64,000 nt of DNA from Nyssa sinensis. Its lineage: Eukaryota > Streptophyta > Magnoliopsida > Cornales > Nyssaceae. The stretch is from NCBI GenBank assembly GCA_008638375.1, contig CM018046.1, positions 40,849,706-40,913,705 of the forward strand, written 5' to 3'. The notes beneath the pieces were generated by a model. That model had not been told where the DNA came from and made no database searches. It saw nothing but the letters and a program-made list of their open reading frames with translations. Both the position numbers and the translations under genes were made by a program. Numbering within the stretch: position 1 is the stretch's first letter; every line of letters starts with the position of its first letter. This document shows positions 1 through 12,561 of this stretch, one piece after another.

Positions 1-1147
1 ATATTATACATATTCTAATCAACCTATTTCGAGAAAATCTTAAAACTCTTGTCTGTCTAGGGAAAATTAGAATCAGTTATGTAGAATACAGATAAATTGA
101 TTTTAATTTTTTGTTATTTGATAAGTATTTTTAAACAGTATATTTGTTCATGTCTGACCCTAAAAAATACTTTAAAATTTTAATAAAGTCAAATAAAAAA
201 AATTAATTTTCTTAAAAATCAAAGAATTTTATAAAAATAATTCTGATCTAATCTAATTTAAAAAATACTTAAACAGCTCCTAAAAGGAGACCGCTTATTT
301 TGTTTGTTTAAAAAAAAAATAAAGAAAAATAAGTGGTAGATTTTTTTTCTACATCTGCAATAATACAATATAGATATGGTTAAATATCGTCATCACCCCT
401 TGTCACGTGATTATGCACGCGCGTTAACATCAGTCACGCTAACCTGACACTTGACGGAGGCAAATAAATAAAATAAAATAAAATAAACAATAAATTTTCC
501 AAAAATGGACGCATAAGAGACTACGGCTAGAGTAGGCGGAGCGGGAATGTGGGACCTACCTCCACAAAAGAAAAGTTGAATGAAACGGTTACGATTTGAG
601 TATGTCAGAATAACGCCCGTCTGTCCCTCACTCTTTTTTTTTTTTTTTTGCCCTTTTCCTTTTAATTTTAATTTTTATTAAATCCATTTTTTTTTTTTTA
701 AGTAAAAGTTACTTTTATTATCGTGAAAAGTTTTGGTGAGAAGTCTGAACTAAAGGAAAAAATAATTATTAGAAATTTATTTTTCAAGTTATTTTTTGTT
801 ATATCATTTAAAAAAAAATTGTATACAAGAGTACAAGTATATGAAAAAGATGATAGTGATTCAGATATAATTTTTTAAAAATTTTGTAATTAATTTTTAA
901 AAATTATAAAAATACATTTGGATATGATAATCTAAATCTTAAAAATTAAAATAAATAGTTTGTCAAACACGTATACCGCGTTTTGAAATTAAAAATTTGT
1001 TTTCAAAAACATAACCAAACATCTCTTTAGTATTGAAAGTTCTTTCTTAAATCAAAATTTTTGAAGAAGTTTTAAAAAGAAAAAAATATTCAGTAATATA
1101 ACAACACCACATGATTTAAAAATTATTTTTTTATACGATAGACTAGA
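1..1147. other. AT-rich intergenic DNA with a GC-richer patch at 380-600
   Basis: No gene is supported. The patch at 380-600 contains CACGTG (404-409, a G-box core) and could be the promoter of a gene off the left edge, but nothing confirms that. Confidence 0.3.
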
Positions 1148-3245
1148 TGATATTAGAAATTTTTGTTGGAAAAAAATGGTCTTTTGAGCATTTAAATTAG
1201 CCATTTTTGAACTAAAATTAAAGTGGGCCCCACAAATTAAATTGAATGGGTCCACATGGAAATGTGTTCTCCTCCATGAAGAGATAAAGATTATATATTG
1301 GATTGCTCAAAACCATTAAGGAGTGAACGAGAAATTACTTCCAAACATCACCACTTGGAAATGGTAACTAAAGCTTGAAGCTTGTGCAAAAAGCTTGTGT
1401 CTCACATAGGATGGAAACAAGGCTTTTAAAGAGTATATATACACATACCTTGGAGTGGGGTTTGGGCCCCAAGGTGTAATACCCTGACCCAAAATATCGG
1501 ATCATATGACACGTATTACGAGATTAAAGAAAATTAGTGTAAAAACATTTACACTCAAAGAGAATAATTAATAAATAAATAGATAAATAATTATTATATG
1601 AAATAATTAGTTTTAATTATAATAATATACTATATGTTTAATATGGTATGTATGTACATGAGAGCATGTATGCATGCAAGTATATATATGAAAATATGTA
1701 TGTGTGCATGTATGTATATAAATGAGGAAAATAAAGTTATGTATATATATATATATATATATTTAAAGTGTGTGAACAGTATGTGCAAGTGGGTGTGTGT
1801 GTCGGTTGTGGTGTGTGTGTGTGTCTCCATGTGTTAGTGTGTGTGTTATATTATATGTATATATATACAAAATATCTTGCAAAAATCAAAGAGAAAGCTG
1901 AAAAGAAAAAAAGTAAAATTTATGAGATGGGAGAGGGAGTTATTGAGAAGTGAAAGAAAGTGGCTGTGAGGTCATGAGGGAAGAGAGAGAAAGGAGAGAG
2001 AAGGGTCGGTTGCCTTCTTTAAAAAGCTAAAGCATGTATTTCATGCTTACACCCTAAAGAAGCAAACTGAATAAGGAAGAAACTGAGAGGCTAAGAAGAA
2101 ATTCAGAGCAAGAAAGGAAGAGAAACCAGTGGTGAAAGGTGAACCCACCGAAAACTTTTAAAATTCTCTCTAGAATATTTTGCATGTGTTTAAGAGATTT
2201 AGGTTATGTTATGTATATATGATGCTTAATATATGTCTAGACGTGTATCAAGCATGAAAATTGGCTATGAAAACGACTAAAAACATGAAACCCAGAAGCA
2301 TTCGCCATTGAAGACCATGCTATAGCAGGTCTGAAACAATGGAAGCCAAACTATTTTTGGTTCATATGGACTTCAAGAAGAAGTCACGAGGGTCATGCAA
2401 ACATAAATTCGCGACCAAAAATCACAAGAAATGGCTTCCAAACATTGACTTGTAGGTTACGGGTTTACAACCCAAACCTTTAAACTCGTGATTAAATCCA
2501 CTTTTACGAATGGGAACAGAATCCTCATGAAGAGGGGAACAAAACAAGACCAACCTTATGAAAAATAATCAAGAAATAAGCATTTACAAACGATGTGCAA
2601 GTTTGGTTATCATGACTGGAACCGAACACTTGAGGTAGTTTCGAAGCCCTAAATCAATGTAAGAATGTGCCTTAAGTTCATATAAGATGTTTGGAAAAGA
2701 AAACAGAGAAAATGGAGTGGTAAAATGCCACGAAATTTGAATAAAAAAATTAGGGTTTTGCAGTCAACAGTGTCGACTTCGTGAGGAAGACGACACTGTT
2801 CGGGTCGGATTACGGGTCGGTTACGGGTTTAGGTCAAAATCGGATCCAACGAGTCACAGGTTATGTAAACGGTGACGTTTTGTTTTTAATGTTTTAAAAC
2901 ATTAGGTTGACGTCATCATGACGTCAGCATTATGTCAAGAACCGACCAGACCGGTTGGTTTGCAACTGAACCGGACCGGTTCACTTAAGATCTGACCGAA
3001 CCCTTTGGTTTTTGGTTTTAATCCAATTCAATAAACCAACACTTTTGTTATTTACAGTTTGACCCCAACTGTTTTATGAAATTATACTGTGGCCCAACTA
3101 ATGAGAAACTTATGCAATTAAGCCCTTGAAAAATAATTAAATAATTAATTTAATTATTTAATAAATAAAATAAAATTACTATTTTGTCCTTGGGTCATAT
3201 ATGAAGCAAATGAAGTCCAAATTAAACATATGAATAGTGTATCCT

Positions 3246-3740
3246 TACTATTTTGGATATTCTGAGACTAATGGTAGGGTCCGTTTTACGAGACGGAGCC
3301 CAAAAAATAAAAACACGTAAAGAGGTAAATGACCAAAATACCCCTTATCCAAAATTAACAAGTTATTTGTGTATTCTTACTATCTCGGACCTTCTGAGTC
3401 CAATGGTGAGGTCCACGACTCGAGATGAGGTCCCGAACATAAAAACACGTAAGGGGGTAAAATGACCAAATTACCCCTAGTACCTCAAAAGTCAAATGAA
3501 AACCAAGAAAGGTCTAAATTGACTTTCTTTGACATCTCGGACTCAATAATGGAGTCCAAATTACGAAACGAAGAACAGAAAAATATGACACGTAAAACGA
3601 TAAATGATCATTTTGTCCTTTTACATATAACAGTCCGAATTAAATGTTAAGAAAGCCTAAACCGACTTTCTTGGACACTCCGGACTCAATGGTAGAGTCT
3701 ATTCGACCAAAAGAAATGTCTAAAATAAAAAGACATAAAA
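3246..3740 (+). repeat. Degenerate tandem repeats inside the 4-kb LTR, about 140 bp each
   Basis: Four related units start near 3248, 3380, 3528 and 3675. Each has a TCTCGGAC..CTGAGTCCAATGG-like core, then ACACGTAA and AAATGACCAAA. Units have diverged, so the array is old. Confidence 0.65.
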
Positions 3741-4514
3741 TTTGATGAATAGAATCTGTCAGATGACTATAAATTAAAGTAATGACAAAGTATTAATACT
3801 AAGGCATACACGAGAAAATGAAATACGAAAAGACACGACACGTAAACATGTCAAATAAATAACTTTAAAGTTTATGGAGCTACCAGAAGAGTATAAATTA
3901 AAATAAATTCAATTCCTAACACATTAATTGTGTCATAGGTTAAGAGTACGGGTTAAGTTAAGTATATATGAAATTATGAAATCGTTTTAGGATCTAATAC
4001 GATTTAAGCATAAGTTAAGGAATCTCGAGATGATATTACAATGAATGTGAAGTTGATGAAATGTTTATGAATTGTTTTTAGGAACGACAAGAAAAGTGGG
4101 AAAGCGCATTATTAGCACTAACCCTAAAGAACCAAGGTGAGTAACCCTGTATTTGAAGTGGAGATTTAACTCCATGGATTTGAAAAGGTTTTAAGTTCAA
4201 AGATATGAAGTGTTTGAAATTTCGAATTCAGTATTTACATGATTCAGTTAAATTGTTCTGATTTTATAAACTCTATTATGACATGCTTAGTGAATGGATT
4301 CTACCATAGTTTTCTTAAAACATATTTCAGCATGTCTAAAGTTTTAATGCCAAATTATGTAAAGTGTTCTGAATTTGTTTATATCAAGCATTTAAAGGAT
4401 TTGTTATGAAATTATGTACATGATGTTTTAAATGTTTATGAGAAACACCTATTTGAAGAAATCATGTATTAAATGTATTTGAATGTAAGAAAAGCTGTGC
4501 CTAAGCACCATGGT

Positions 4515-4640
4515 TTTTGGTTGGGTTGTACGGAACTCAACCGACTTTATAAATAACAGATTTTTTGGGTTGTACGAAACTCAATTAATCTATAAAAACA
4601 TAATGGGATTTTGGGTTGCACGGAACTCAATTGACTGTCA
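4515..4640 (+). repeat. Three short repeats GGGTTGTACGGAACTCAA
   Basis: Three copies about 52-55 bp apart inside the 4-kb LTR, near 4522, 4566 and 4613, the last two with one or two changes. Such gypsy-LTR subrepeats carry no coding signal. Confidence 0.7.
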
Positions 4641-6974
4641 AAATGCCAGGTAGCAGGATCTAATCCCCCAGGCATGAGATATCTCCATTTATAAGTAATA
4701 TGGGAGTCCGGTTCGAAACGGATTCCACTAATGGAAGTGATAAGATGACAAATGATTTGAAAATAGAAGCAGGTTTTTACCTTTATTTTCAATGTGCATA
4801 TGTTTTGAGTTTTATATACTCTATTTAAGAAATACGTGATATGTTATATGTTTTGAAGTTCATATGTATAAGTTTAGCTTGAATACTTTAAATGTTTCAA
4901 GGCTACATGTTTTAAGGAATGCATATATTCTGTATTCAAAGTATACGAACAATTGGCGGTGATTATTTTACAAACTCTTATGTACTAAACCACTGCTAAT
5001 TGAAAACTACATGACGAATACTGGAATTGCTCACAAGCTTAGATTAGCTTACCCGGATTTTGTTCGGACCCCCCTTTCAAGTGATTCACAGCAGACAGGG
5101 TCTCGAGGACGATGGCGATGAGTCTAGCTGTTTTTGGGAAGATATGTTTAAGTAGTTTCTTTTGAGGAACCTATGAACTCTAGTAGTACATTTTGTATTA
5201 GTAGACAATGTAAGAATATGTATTAAGCCCTCAAGGCAACCGAACATGTTTTGTATTAATGTTATAAGTCCTTAAGTTTTAGTTATACTCTGAATGTGTA
5301 ACCATGTATGCTATGTATGAGCGGCAGTATCGGACGGATGTGCATAATTTAAAATGAGAAAAGAAAAGAAAAAGTTTTTCACGCTTCCGCAAAACGTATG
5401 TTGCACATCTATTCGATACCGCTGCTTATGTGAGCCTTCGCCCAAGGGTCCCCGGGCCTGAGGGTGGTGGTCGTGATCCGGTGATCCGTAGAAGGTGGGT
5501 TTCGGGTCGTGACACAAGGGGCACCCCAATTTTGTGGAAGGGGGAGGACCTAGCACATGCTTGGTCCACCACACACGCGCGCGTCGCTGCCCCGCCCCGG
5601 GCCGGGCTCGGGTCTAGGCTTGGGCTTGGGCTTGGCCCGTCGTATATATATCTTTTTGGAGAAAATTATTTTAAATAATTTTCCATTAAATGCTGTCGTT
5701 TTATTACCGTTAAAACAAATCAAAACGCTGCCGTTTAGTTACCAGATTAATTAGAACCAAAACGTCACTATTCTGCGAGTACGGTTTTTTAGTTTTAGAT
5801 TAAATCCAAAACGACGGCGTTGGTTTGGTTTGAATTTTGACTAAACAGTCGTCCCTTTCCATGTTGCACCTGTGTCTGTTCGCCATGAACAGACACAACA
5901 GAACCTTCATGACTATACAAAACAGTCATGAAGAGGCCTATACATATCATACATTCACGCATTGATTTGAATAAGTTTTTTGCATTCTGCATTTAAGTGT
6001 AGTGTTCGTATTTGAGAGAGAGTTAAATACTGTTGGTTCGACAGACTCACAGTTTGAAGTGCTGCTTCTGTGAGAGTTAGATCATTGTATCCTGGGAGGC
6101 AATCGTCCAAAATTGTGAGCACCATAGCGAGGGCGAAAATTGTCTTAAGGACATTGTGATAATCACTAGCCTTGATCAAATACAGATTTCTATTCTTCTA
6201 TTTCGTAAGTTCTTATTTTCTGTTCTGTCAATTCTGCTTTTAATTTCTGTTACTGATTTCTGTTATTGATTTATCAAAACAGTACACTGATTTCAATCAT
6301 AACTATATATATATATATATATTATAGATTCTGTTTCAAACTGATATACATATACATATACTGGAATAACAATTTTAACAACAATAAAAGTATTTAGTAC
6401 AAAAATTAAATATAAAAATGATCTATTAAATAATAAATTAAAAAAGATAAAAGAAAATAGTAAAAGTTCTTCACCAAACATTACTCTCATATATATATAT
6501 ATATACATACATTTTTTTTTCCTCGTGATAAGAATTCTCAAGATGTTATGGATTGATGAGAGACCTAACCCAATAGTTAGGCGCCTAGTTATTTTATTAA
6601 TCCTATCCATCTTACTTACACAATAAAATAGAACTTACCTTTGCCACTTTGATAAAATTTGAATCCTTAACATTTTTTATAAAAAGACAAAGAGATACCA
6701 CTTAAGCTACAAAGTCTTCGGTACTCATATATATACATTGTACACACATTTGTATTTTTGTGTGTGTATTTCTTGACTGATCATGAAATTAATTCATATA
6801 TATTTTGAATGTAATAATTGGAAAACATGGGTTGTTCTATTACTCATAAAAATGATCCTTAACCCTACCACCCTTCTCAAATAAATAAATAACTATTTCT
6901 TAGGCTTGTCGATAAGTAAAATAATAATAATAATAATAAAAAGACTTATTTACTCAAGTTTAACTTATTATTTA

Positions 6975-7129
6975 TATAATTTCAAGGAATTGGTTAAAAT
7001 GTCGTTGAATTGCTTGTTTAAGGACTTATTACTTCTCGTTCACGGGTTCGATTGAAAAGGATTGTAAAGACTTAGTTTAGTATGTACAAATTGATTTAGA
7101 ATATTCTGCATTACAAAAAAAAAAAAAAA
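6975..7129 (+). mobile_element. tRNA-derived SINE with 12-bp target duplication
   Basis: A box-like TTGGTTAAAATG (6990-7001) and B box GGGTTCGATT (7044-7053) are followed by an A16 tail. The insert is flanked by ACTTATTATTTA at 6963-6974 and 7130-7141. Orientation is plus. The spacing of the boxes fits a Pol III promoter; it is not a folded tRNA gene. Confidence 0.75.
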
Positions 7130-7141
7130 ACTTATTATTTA

Positions 7142-9710
7142 CATGAATCTTTGACCATATGGTATGGAATCCATTATGTCAGACGATTTGGTCGCTTTTA
7201 CCTAACAAGAAAATAGTGTCATTTTTATATATAAAGTAGACTTTACATATTTTATTATTCATAGTGATATGCATCACATTCGACATACATGGTTGCGTGT
7301 GTTTTTTCTTCTTCTTTTATCTTTTATATGTCCATTCTTTTAATTTTATTATTATTTTTCTTTTATCAGTAATGGCACATTGATTATAAAAGTTATTCTA
7401 TTAATCTATCACACGATCACTTTTATAATTTTGATATTACAGTAAATTTTATGTAAATTTCACAAAATACTAAAATCATAAAAATCACCATAGAATTCAT
7501 AAAATAATTTCTCCATTAACCAAAAATTCTATTTGATCATGACTCATTGACATGCTAATGTGTGTCTATTTTGCTTCATATTTGCATGTTATATCATTAT
7601 GGGTACCCTAAAAGGCTACATCCATTACATTACCATGCTTTTAGACCAATTTTGTTATAATATTAAAAAAGTTATTATTTTTAAATAAAACTATCATTCT
7701 TCTTTTTAACTATCATTTTCAACAAATAAAAAAAAAAAAAAGAACTATCAAATTATGAACTATTGATATATTGTAATTTGAAGCATTGATGTGAATAATA
7801 GTTTACCAAAATAAAAACTATATTTAATTAAATTTTGAGAAGAGTCAAAAACTACATTTGAATATTACTTTTTTACCGACCGACCAAATTTTAACTTTAA
7901 TAGTTCTTTTTAACTCAGTGCTCTGGAATTGCTCTTATCATAGTAGTTTGAGCCCATTCATTTTTATAAATTATTTTTTTTAAAAAAATTTTAAGATAAA
8001 TTATACTGAGTTCTTCTATTATATATATATATATATATTTTATAATAGTAAACAATATTTTTTAATATTGACTCTTGATATAATATGATAGTATATTACA
8101 AATTTATCCTAACATGACTGACATTTACTACCACTAGCTGTTTGGAAACATCAGCAATTTGAATTTTTCAAATTGCTTAAGTTTGCACTTAGCTTTTTTT
8201 AACAAAATATTGACTCGTGACTCACAAAATTAATAAATAAAATTGGGTTATCTTTGTAAATACATGAACTTTGAAAATGATTCAAATTAACATAATTTTT
8301 TTGAGATAGGATATTATTGTAATTAGTAATGAGTATAATTTGTAATTATCAGAAGCTTGTCATTGTAACTTATCTACAATTTTATTTTGATATTCAATAC
8401 TTATCTTAGTCATCACAAAACCCCGCTTTCGTTCGCATAATGGAATGAAATTCTATCTGTTAAATTCAATATTTATGCATTCTATCTATTTCCATTTTTA
8501 ATTTTTATCTGACTTTTTATAATTTTCCAAATTTATGATAAATAATATCGAAATCACGATGACAAAGATCAGAGTAAGATATGGTTGTAAAATGAACTAA
8601 ACTATTCGAGCTATTTTCAATTTGAGTCTTGTCGTTTAAGATCGACTTTGCAAAATAAACAAGTAAATTTTAAATATATTTTAATAATTTATTAAATTTA
8701 TGGTAAAAGTGATTTAACGCTATATAAAAAATTAAGCTACTTGAACTTGGCTCGCATTCAGTTCGATTAAAGACTTGTTTAAAATCAGTTTGAAAAATTA
8801 ATAAGACGAACTTAAACACAATTTTAATTTCATTTATTTTGATGAGTAAAATTTGAATAATTCACTGCTAATAATATATATATATATATTTTTTTTTTCT
8901 TTTCTAAACAAACTACTTTTCAATTTATTATTGATAATGTTGCATGACATACATGCAATTAGGTGGTCCATGTCACTCTTAATTTCCGGTGTTGAACCAT
9001 CAACTAATTCTTGTCTCCCATTCCAAATCCAATCACAAAGATTTCTGGGCCATTATATGTTGACTTTAGCAAATCTAGCCTTAGCAATATCATTAATTAA
9101 TTATTCATTACCTTTTCTAATTACAATTTAGCATTGCACAATCTTCAAAACAATTTTAGTTTGTTTAATTTGACTTCTTGGTTCAACCTTAATTATGTAA
9201 CTAATTTTTTTTTGAATTGAATTCCATTTTCATTAGAGTTCAAAGATTATGTAAGTAGGAGTATGGCCACTTTCCACTTTACGATGGTAATATCAACCTA
9301 ATGTAAGTATAAATTAAAAAATTATTGTAGATACGACCTTTGAATATCAAACTAATGTAAGTGTAAATTAGAAAATTATTGTAGTTACGACTGTTTTATT
9401 TTCTCTCTTATTTGATTCAATTATTAGACTAGTAGCAGAGTCGCATATGATCAAGGGAACCATAGTCTTATTTAAGGTTCGAAAATGTTCTGAAATTATT
9501 AAGAATGACATCCAATTTTTTTTAAAATATAGGCATTAATTTGGTAATGGTTGGAGCATCAAACTCGGATTTCACAATAATTTTATTTTTTGGTAGTAGA
9601 AGGGGAAATTAACTCTAAAATTGGATAGGAGTCGAGATGCTAACCGCGTCCCCAATTTCTATTAAGTTTATCTAAAATTCTTACATTCACTCCTTAATTC
9701 TAAAATTGTG
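7142..9710. other. AT-rich intergenic DNA, no gene seen
   Basis: Holds TA microsatellites (8023-8040, 8875-8890) and poly-A/T runs only. A stretch at about 8590-8830 with TTCGAGC- and AACTTGGCTCG-like words resembles a decayed dispersed repeat, but ends could not be set. Confidence 0.35.
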
Positions 9711-9718
9711 GATTTCCT

Positions 9719-10284
9719 TAAGGCTGTTAATTCGTGTTATCGTGTCGTGTTCAGATTGTGTCTAGATATATATATATATATATATATATATTCGAAAATA
9801 TGTGTGAATCTTAACCCGACACTATTAACTAATCGTGTCAAGTTTCGAAACTCAAACCCAACCCATTTATTAAATAGGTTACACATGTCCGACACACTTA
9901 ACCTGTTTATTTTAATTTTTTTATTTTTTAAATAAAAAAATTGACCTATCTTTTAATATGTATAGATAATTTTCAAGTTTAATAATTTTTGATATGAGCC
10001 AAATCAAAGTAGAAACTTCTTTTATAAATAAAAAATCTCAAAACCTTAATAAATATTTGATGTGAGACAAATTATCTTAACTCATAATATATTTTATAAT
10101 TAAACGTGTTAAGTCGTGTTAAACGGGTTGACACTAGTAAAACTCAAACACAACCTATTTATTAATCGTATTATACGTGTCAATCCGTTTATGACCCAAA
10201 CCCATTTATATTAAACCCAAACCCGTTAACTTCGTGTCGTGTTTGAGTTGTGTTATCCTGTCATGTTAAAAATTGATACTCTTA
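9719..10284. mobile_element. Non-autonomous hAT-like element, 566 bp
   Basis: Left end TAAGGCTGTTAATTCG and right end AATTGATACTCTTA form a decayed inverted repeat. Flanks GATTTCCT (9711-9718) and AATTTCCC (10285-10292) match at 6 of 8, as for a hAT 8-bp duplication. The interior is rich in CGTGTCGTGTT and AACCCG words common in plant hAT MITEs. No transposase is present. Confidence 0.6.
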
Positions 10285-11300
10285 AATTTCCCATAAATTA
10301 GAGTAAAAAGGAAAAAAAAAAATCTAAGACATACAGTAATCTTAACAGCCAAACATTTATTTTACTTTTAGTGTCCACATGCCTATATATGGTTTGAGTG
10401 GAAAACAACAACGTAGAATCTAAATAAAAATTCTTAAGATAATAATATGGAGTGTGTCAAAAAGCATGCCAAAATTGTTTTAACAAAGGAACATATTATC
10501 ATGAGTATGTCAAAAAAAAATATTTAATTAAAAATCCAATGAAAGCATAATTTTTTTTGTAGTAATGAATTAAGATAACTCTAATAATGAATACATAAAA
10601 AGGAAAAATCATAATTAATGTGGGTTGAAATATGTGCTTTTTTTTATTAGTTTTATAACTTCAAATAAAATAGAATGGAAAAATATGACGGGGAGAAGAC
10701 TTTTTTTGATATATATATATATATATATATATTGATATCTGCAACATATTTTTTTTATGAGTAAATTTATTAACTTCATTTGAGATTTCTAACAATTATA
10801 CTAATTTTCTCTGAATTTTTTAAAATTGCACGAACTTTTTTTACTTTACTTGACATATTATATATATTATTTTTAATCATTTTTTTCTTCCAAATGATAT
10901 AACTGTCCATTTCATGTTTTTTTTTATTTACATTTTTCAATTTTGGTCATTTTTTGATTTCTTTTTTATTTTCAAATAAATATTGATTAAAACCTAAAAA
11001 CTAATTTTATATAAAATGAAAATAATTTATTCTCCTTAAATGAAAAAATAATTTTTCAAAAAAAAAGTTATAAAAATTGGTCATAATTAAAAAATACAAA
11101 AAAATAAAAATAAAATGAAAGGGGTAATTTTATTATTTTGAAAAAAATTTGACTACAGGTTAGTATTTGTAATTTTTGAGGTAAAATTAAAAAAGTTTGA
11201 ATAATTTTAAAAATTTTATAAAAAAAATTAATATAATTATAAAAAATATTAAAGATTTATTAATAATTTATTAATTCGATAAAATCCCAATGAGGAAAGA
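10285..11300. other. Very AT-rich intergenic DNA upstream of the large gene
   Basis: Contains a TA repeat at 10711-10732 and many A/T homopolymers. No ORF, RNA gene or recognisable element was found. Confidence 0.4.
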
Positions 11301-11408
11301 TTTTTGTAACAGCGCCTTCGGAAATTGAACGGGTTGTTAGCTGCGAGAGTGGCAGTTCCGAAATATATGGCTAAACAAAAGGTGATTTTTTTAATTGGAG
11401 TCTCCATC

Positions 11409-11415
11409 TATAAAA
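11409..11415 (+). promoter_or_regulatory. Probable TATA box of the large gene
   Basis: TATAAAA sits in a locally GC-richer patch (11300-11480) after several kb of very AT-rich DNA. It is followed 150-290 bp downstream by GA- and CT-rich leader-like sequence. A start near 11.44 kb is inferred. It implies a spliced 5' UTR with an intron of about 5 kb before 17133. Confidence 0.4.
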
Positions 11416-11582
11416 CCGCGGACTGGATCTCCATTGGTGTCTAGCTATGTAAGCCTAGCTTGGACTCGCAGAGACTTTTCACGGCTCGACGGAAGAATGA
11501 GTTAAAAAAACAAAAGCAAAGCAATAAAAGCACGAAAAAGAAAGAAAGCAAGGCAAAAAAGAGAGACACTATTTCGCAGTGT

Positions 11583-11665
11583 TGGAGAGAGAAACACTGA
11601 TATAGAGAGAGAAAAAAAGAAAGCGATGGTCTCTTCGATTCACTTGAATTTTCCCGTATTTGGTG

Positions 11666-11697
<32 letters not shown>
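11583..11697 (+). promoter_or_regulatory. GA-rich then (TC)n tract in the presumed 5' leader
   Basis: A GA-rich run (11583-11612) is followed by a pure TC run (11669-11697). CT microsatellites are common in plant 5' leaders. The two tracts are complementary in a transcript. The splice donor of this leader exon could not be fixed. Confidence 0.4.
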
Positions 11698-11701
<4 letters not shown>

Positions 11702-12561
11702 CTATACATACACACACACACACGCATATTTAGACGAACACACGAGGCTATTTGAAGATTTCGCAATTAAATATATAGTGATGAGAATTAGTGGACTCTG
11801 GTTCTGTGATGTTTGATTTTCGTGAACGGAAATGCGAATTGAGAATTGAGAATTGGGAATTGAAATGGAGATCTCAAGAGAGTTATGTTTGAAGTATTCT
11901 CTTACTTTCCCTGCTTTCATTGTTCAAGTTTGATTAATTTATTGAGTAATTTGAGCTATCAATTAGAATTATATATTGTTTTATATTTTTTTTTGGTTGA
12001 AGAAGGCTCGAGTATTTGATCTGCATTGCAAGAACTGAAAAAGTAGTGACTGGATTAGCTTAGGTTCTTTGTTGGAATCCAAAGAATAAAAAAAAATAAA
12101 TATGTTGCTTAATAGTAGTGAATGGATTAGCTTTTTTTTTTTGAATTTTTCATTTTTTGTTAACCTTTAAAACATAAAGCATAGTATTCAAATTATTTTT
12201 ATTGATTTTCCTGAGCAGCTAAATAATGAACTGGCTATACAATGATTGCCATCTAAGAGATGGTTCATCATTTCATGTATTGCTAGGTAGACATAAGTTG
12301 GGGAAATGCAACTGGTAAATGTTGAAGGAGGACAATGTCTTACATCTCCATTGATGTAAAGAAATTTCCATTTTATTATTTTTTATTATTGAATTCTTAA
12401 CCTAATACATGTGTGAGATTCATCTGGGATTTTGACCATTACTTTTTTCAATACATGTACAGCTAAAAGGTTTTAATTCTCTCTTGGAAACCTAGAAATA
12501 CATTTTCTCTACCTCCATTTCTTGTTCATTTCAGATATTTTTTTGCCTCTCCAATATTTTA

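Larger units (their letters stand above)
1475..5514 (+). mobile_element. 4.0-kb solo LTR (Tekay/chromovirus-like Gypsy)
   Basis: Begins TGTAATACCCTGACCC and ends GGGTTTCGGGTCGTGACA, the TG...CA form of an LTR. It is flanked by a perfect 5-bp duplication CAAGG (1470-1474 and 5515-5519). There is no internal gag-pol region, so it is a solo LTR from recombination. Length and termini fit Tekay-type Gypsy LTRs. The 60-110 aa ORFs in it are chance. Confidence 0.85.
1148..6290 (+). mobile_element. Old Copia-like LTR, split by a younger solo LTR
   Basis: From about 1148 (ATTAGAAATTTTTG, a likely decayed TGTTAGAAA start) sequence typical of a Copia LTR runs to 1474 and continues at 5515. It includes CACATAGGATGG, a GC-rich GGGCTTGGGCTTGGCCCG patch (5622-5640), and a GTGAGCACCATAGCGAGGGC end region (6115-6134). 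The right end near 6290 is uncertain and no target duplication was found. Assignment is by resemblance to such LTRs from memory. Confidence 0.4.

Noticed and set aside
1630..1953. Open frames of 60-67 aa on both strands
   Set aside because: They are translations of TATATA and GTGTGT simple repeats inside the 4-kb LTR.
5430..5678. An 82-aa GC-rich frame
   Set aside because: It crosses the end of the 4-kb LTR and the GC patch of the older LTR, so it is not one unit.
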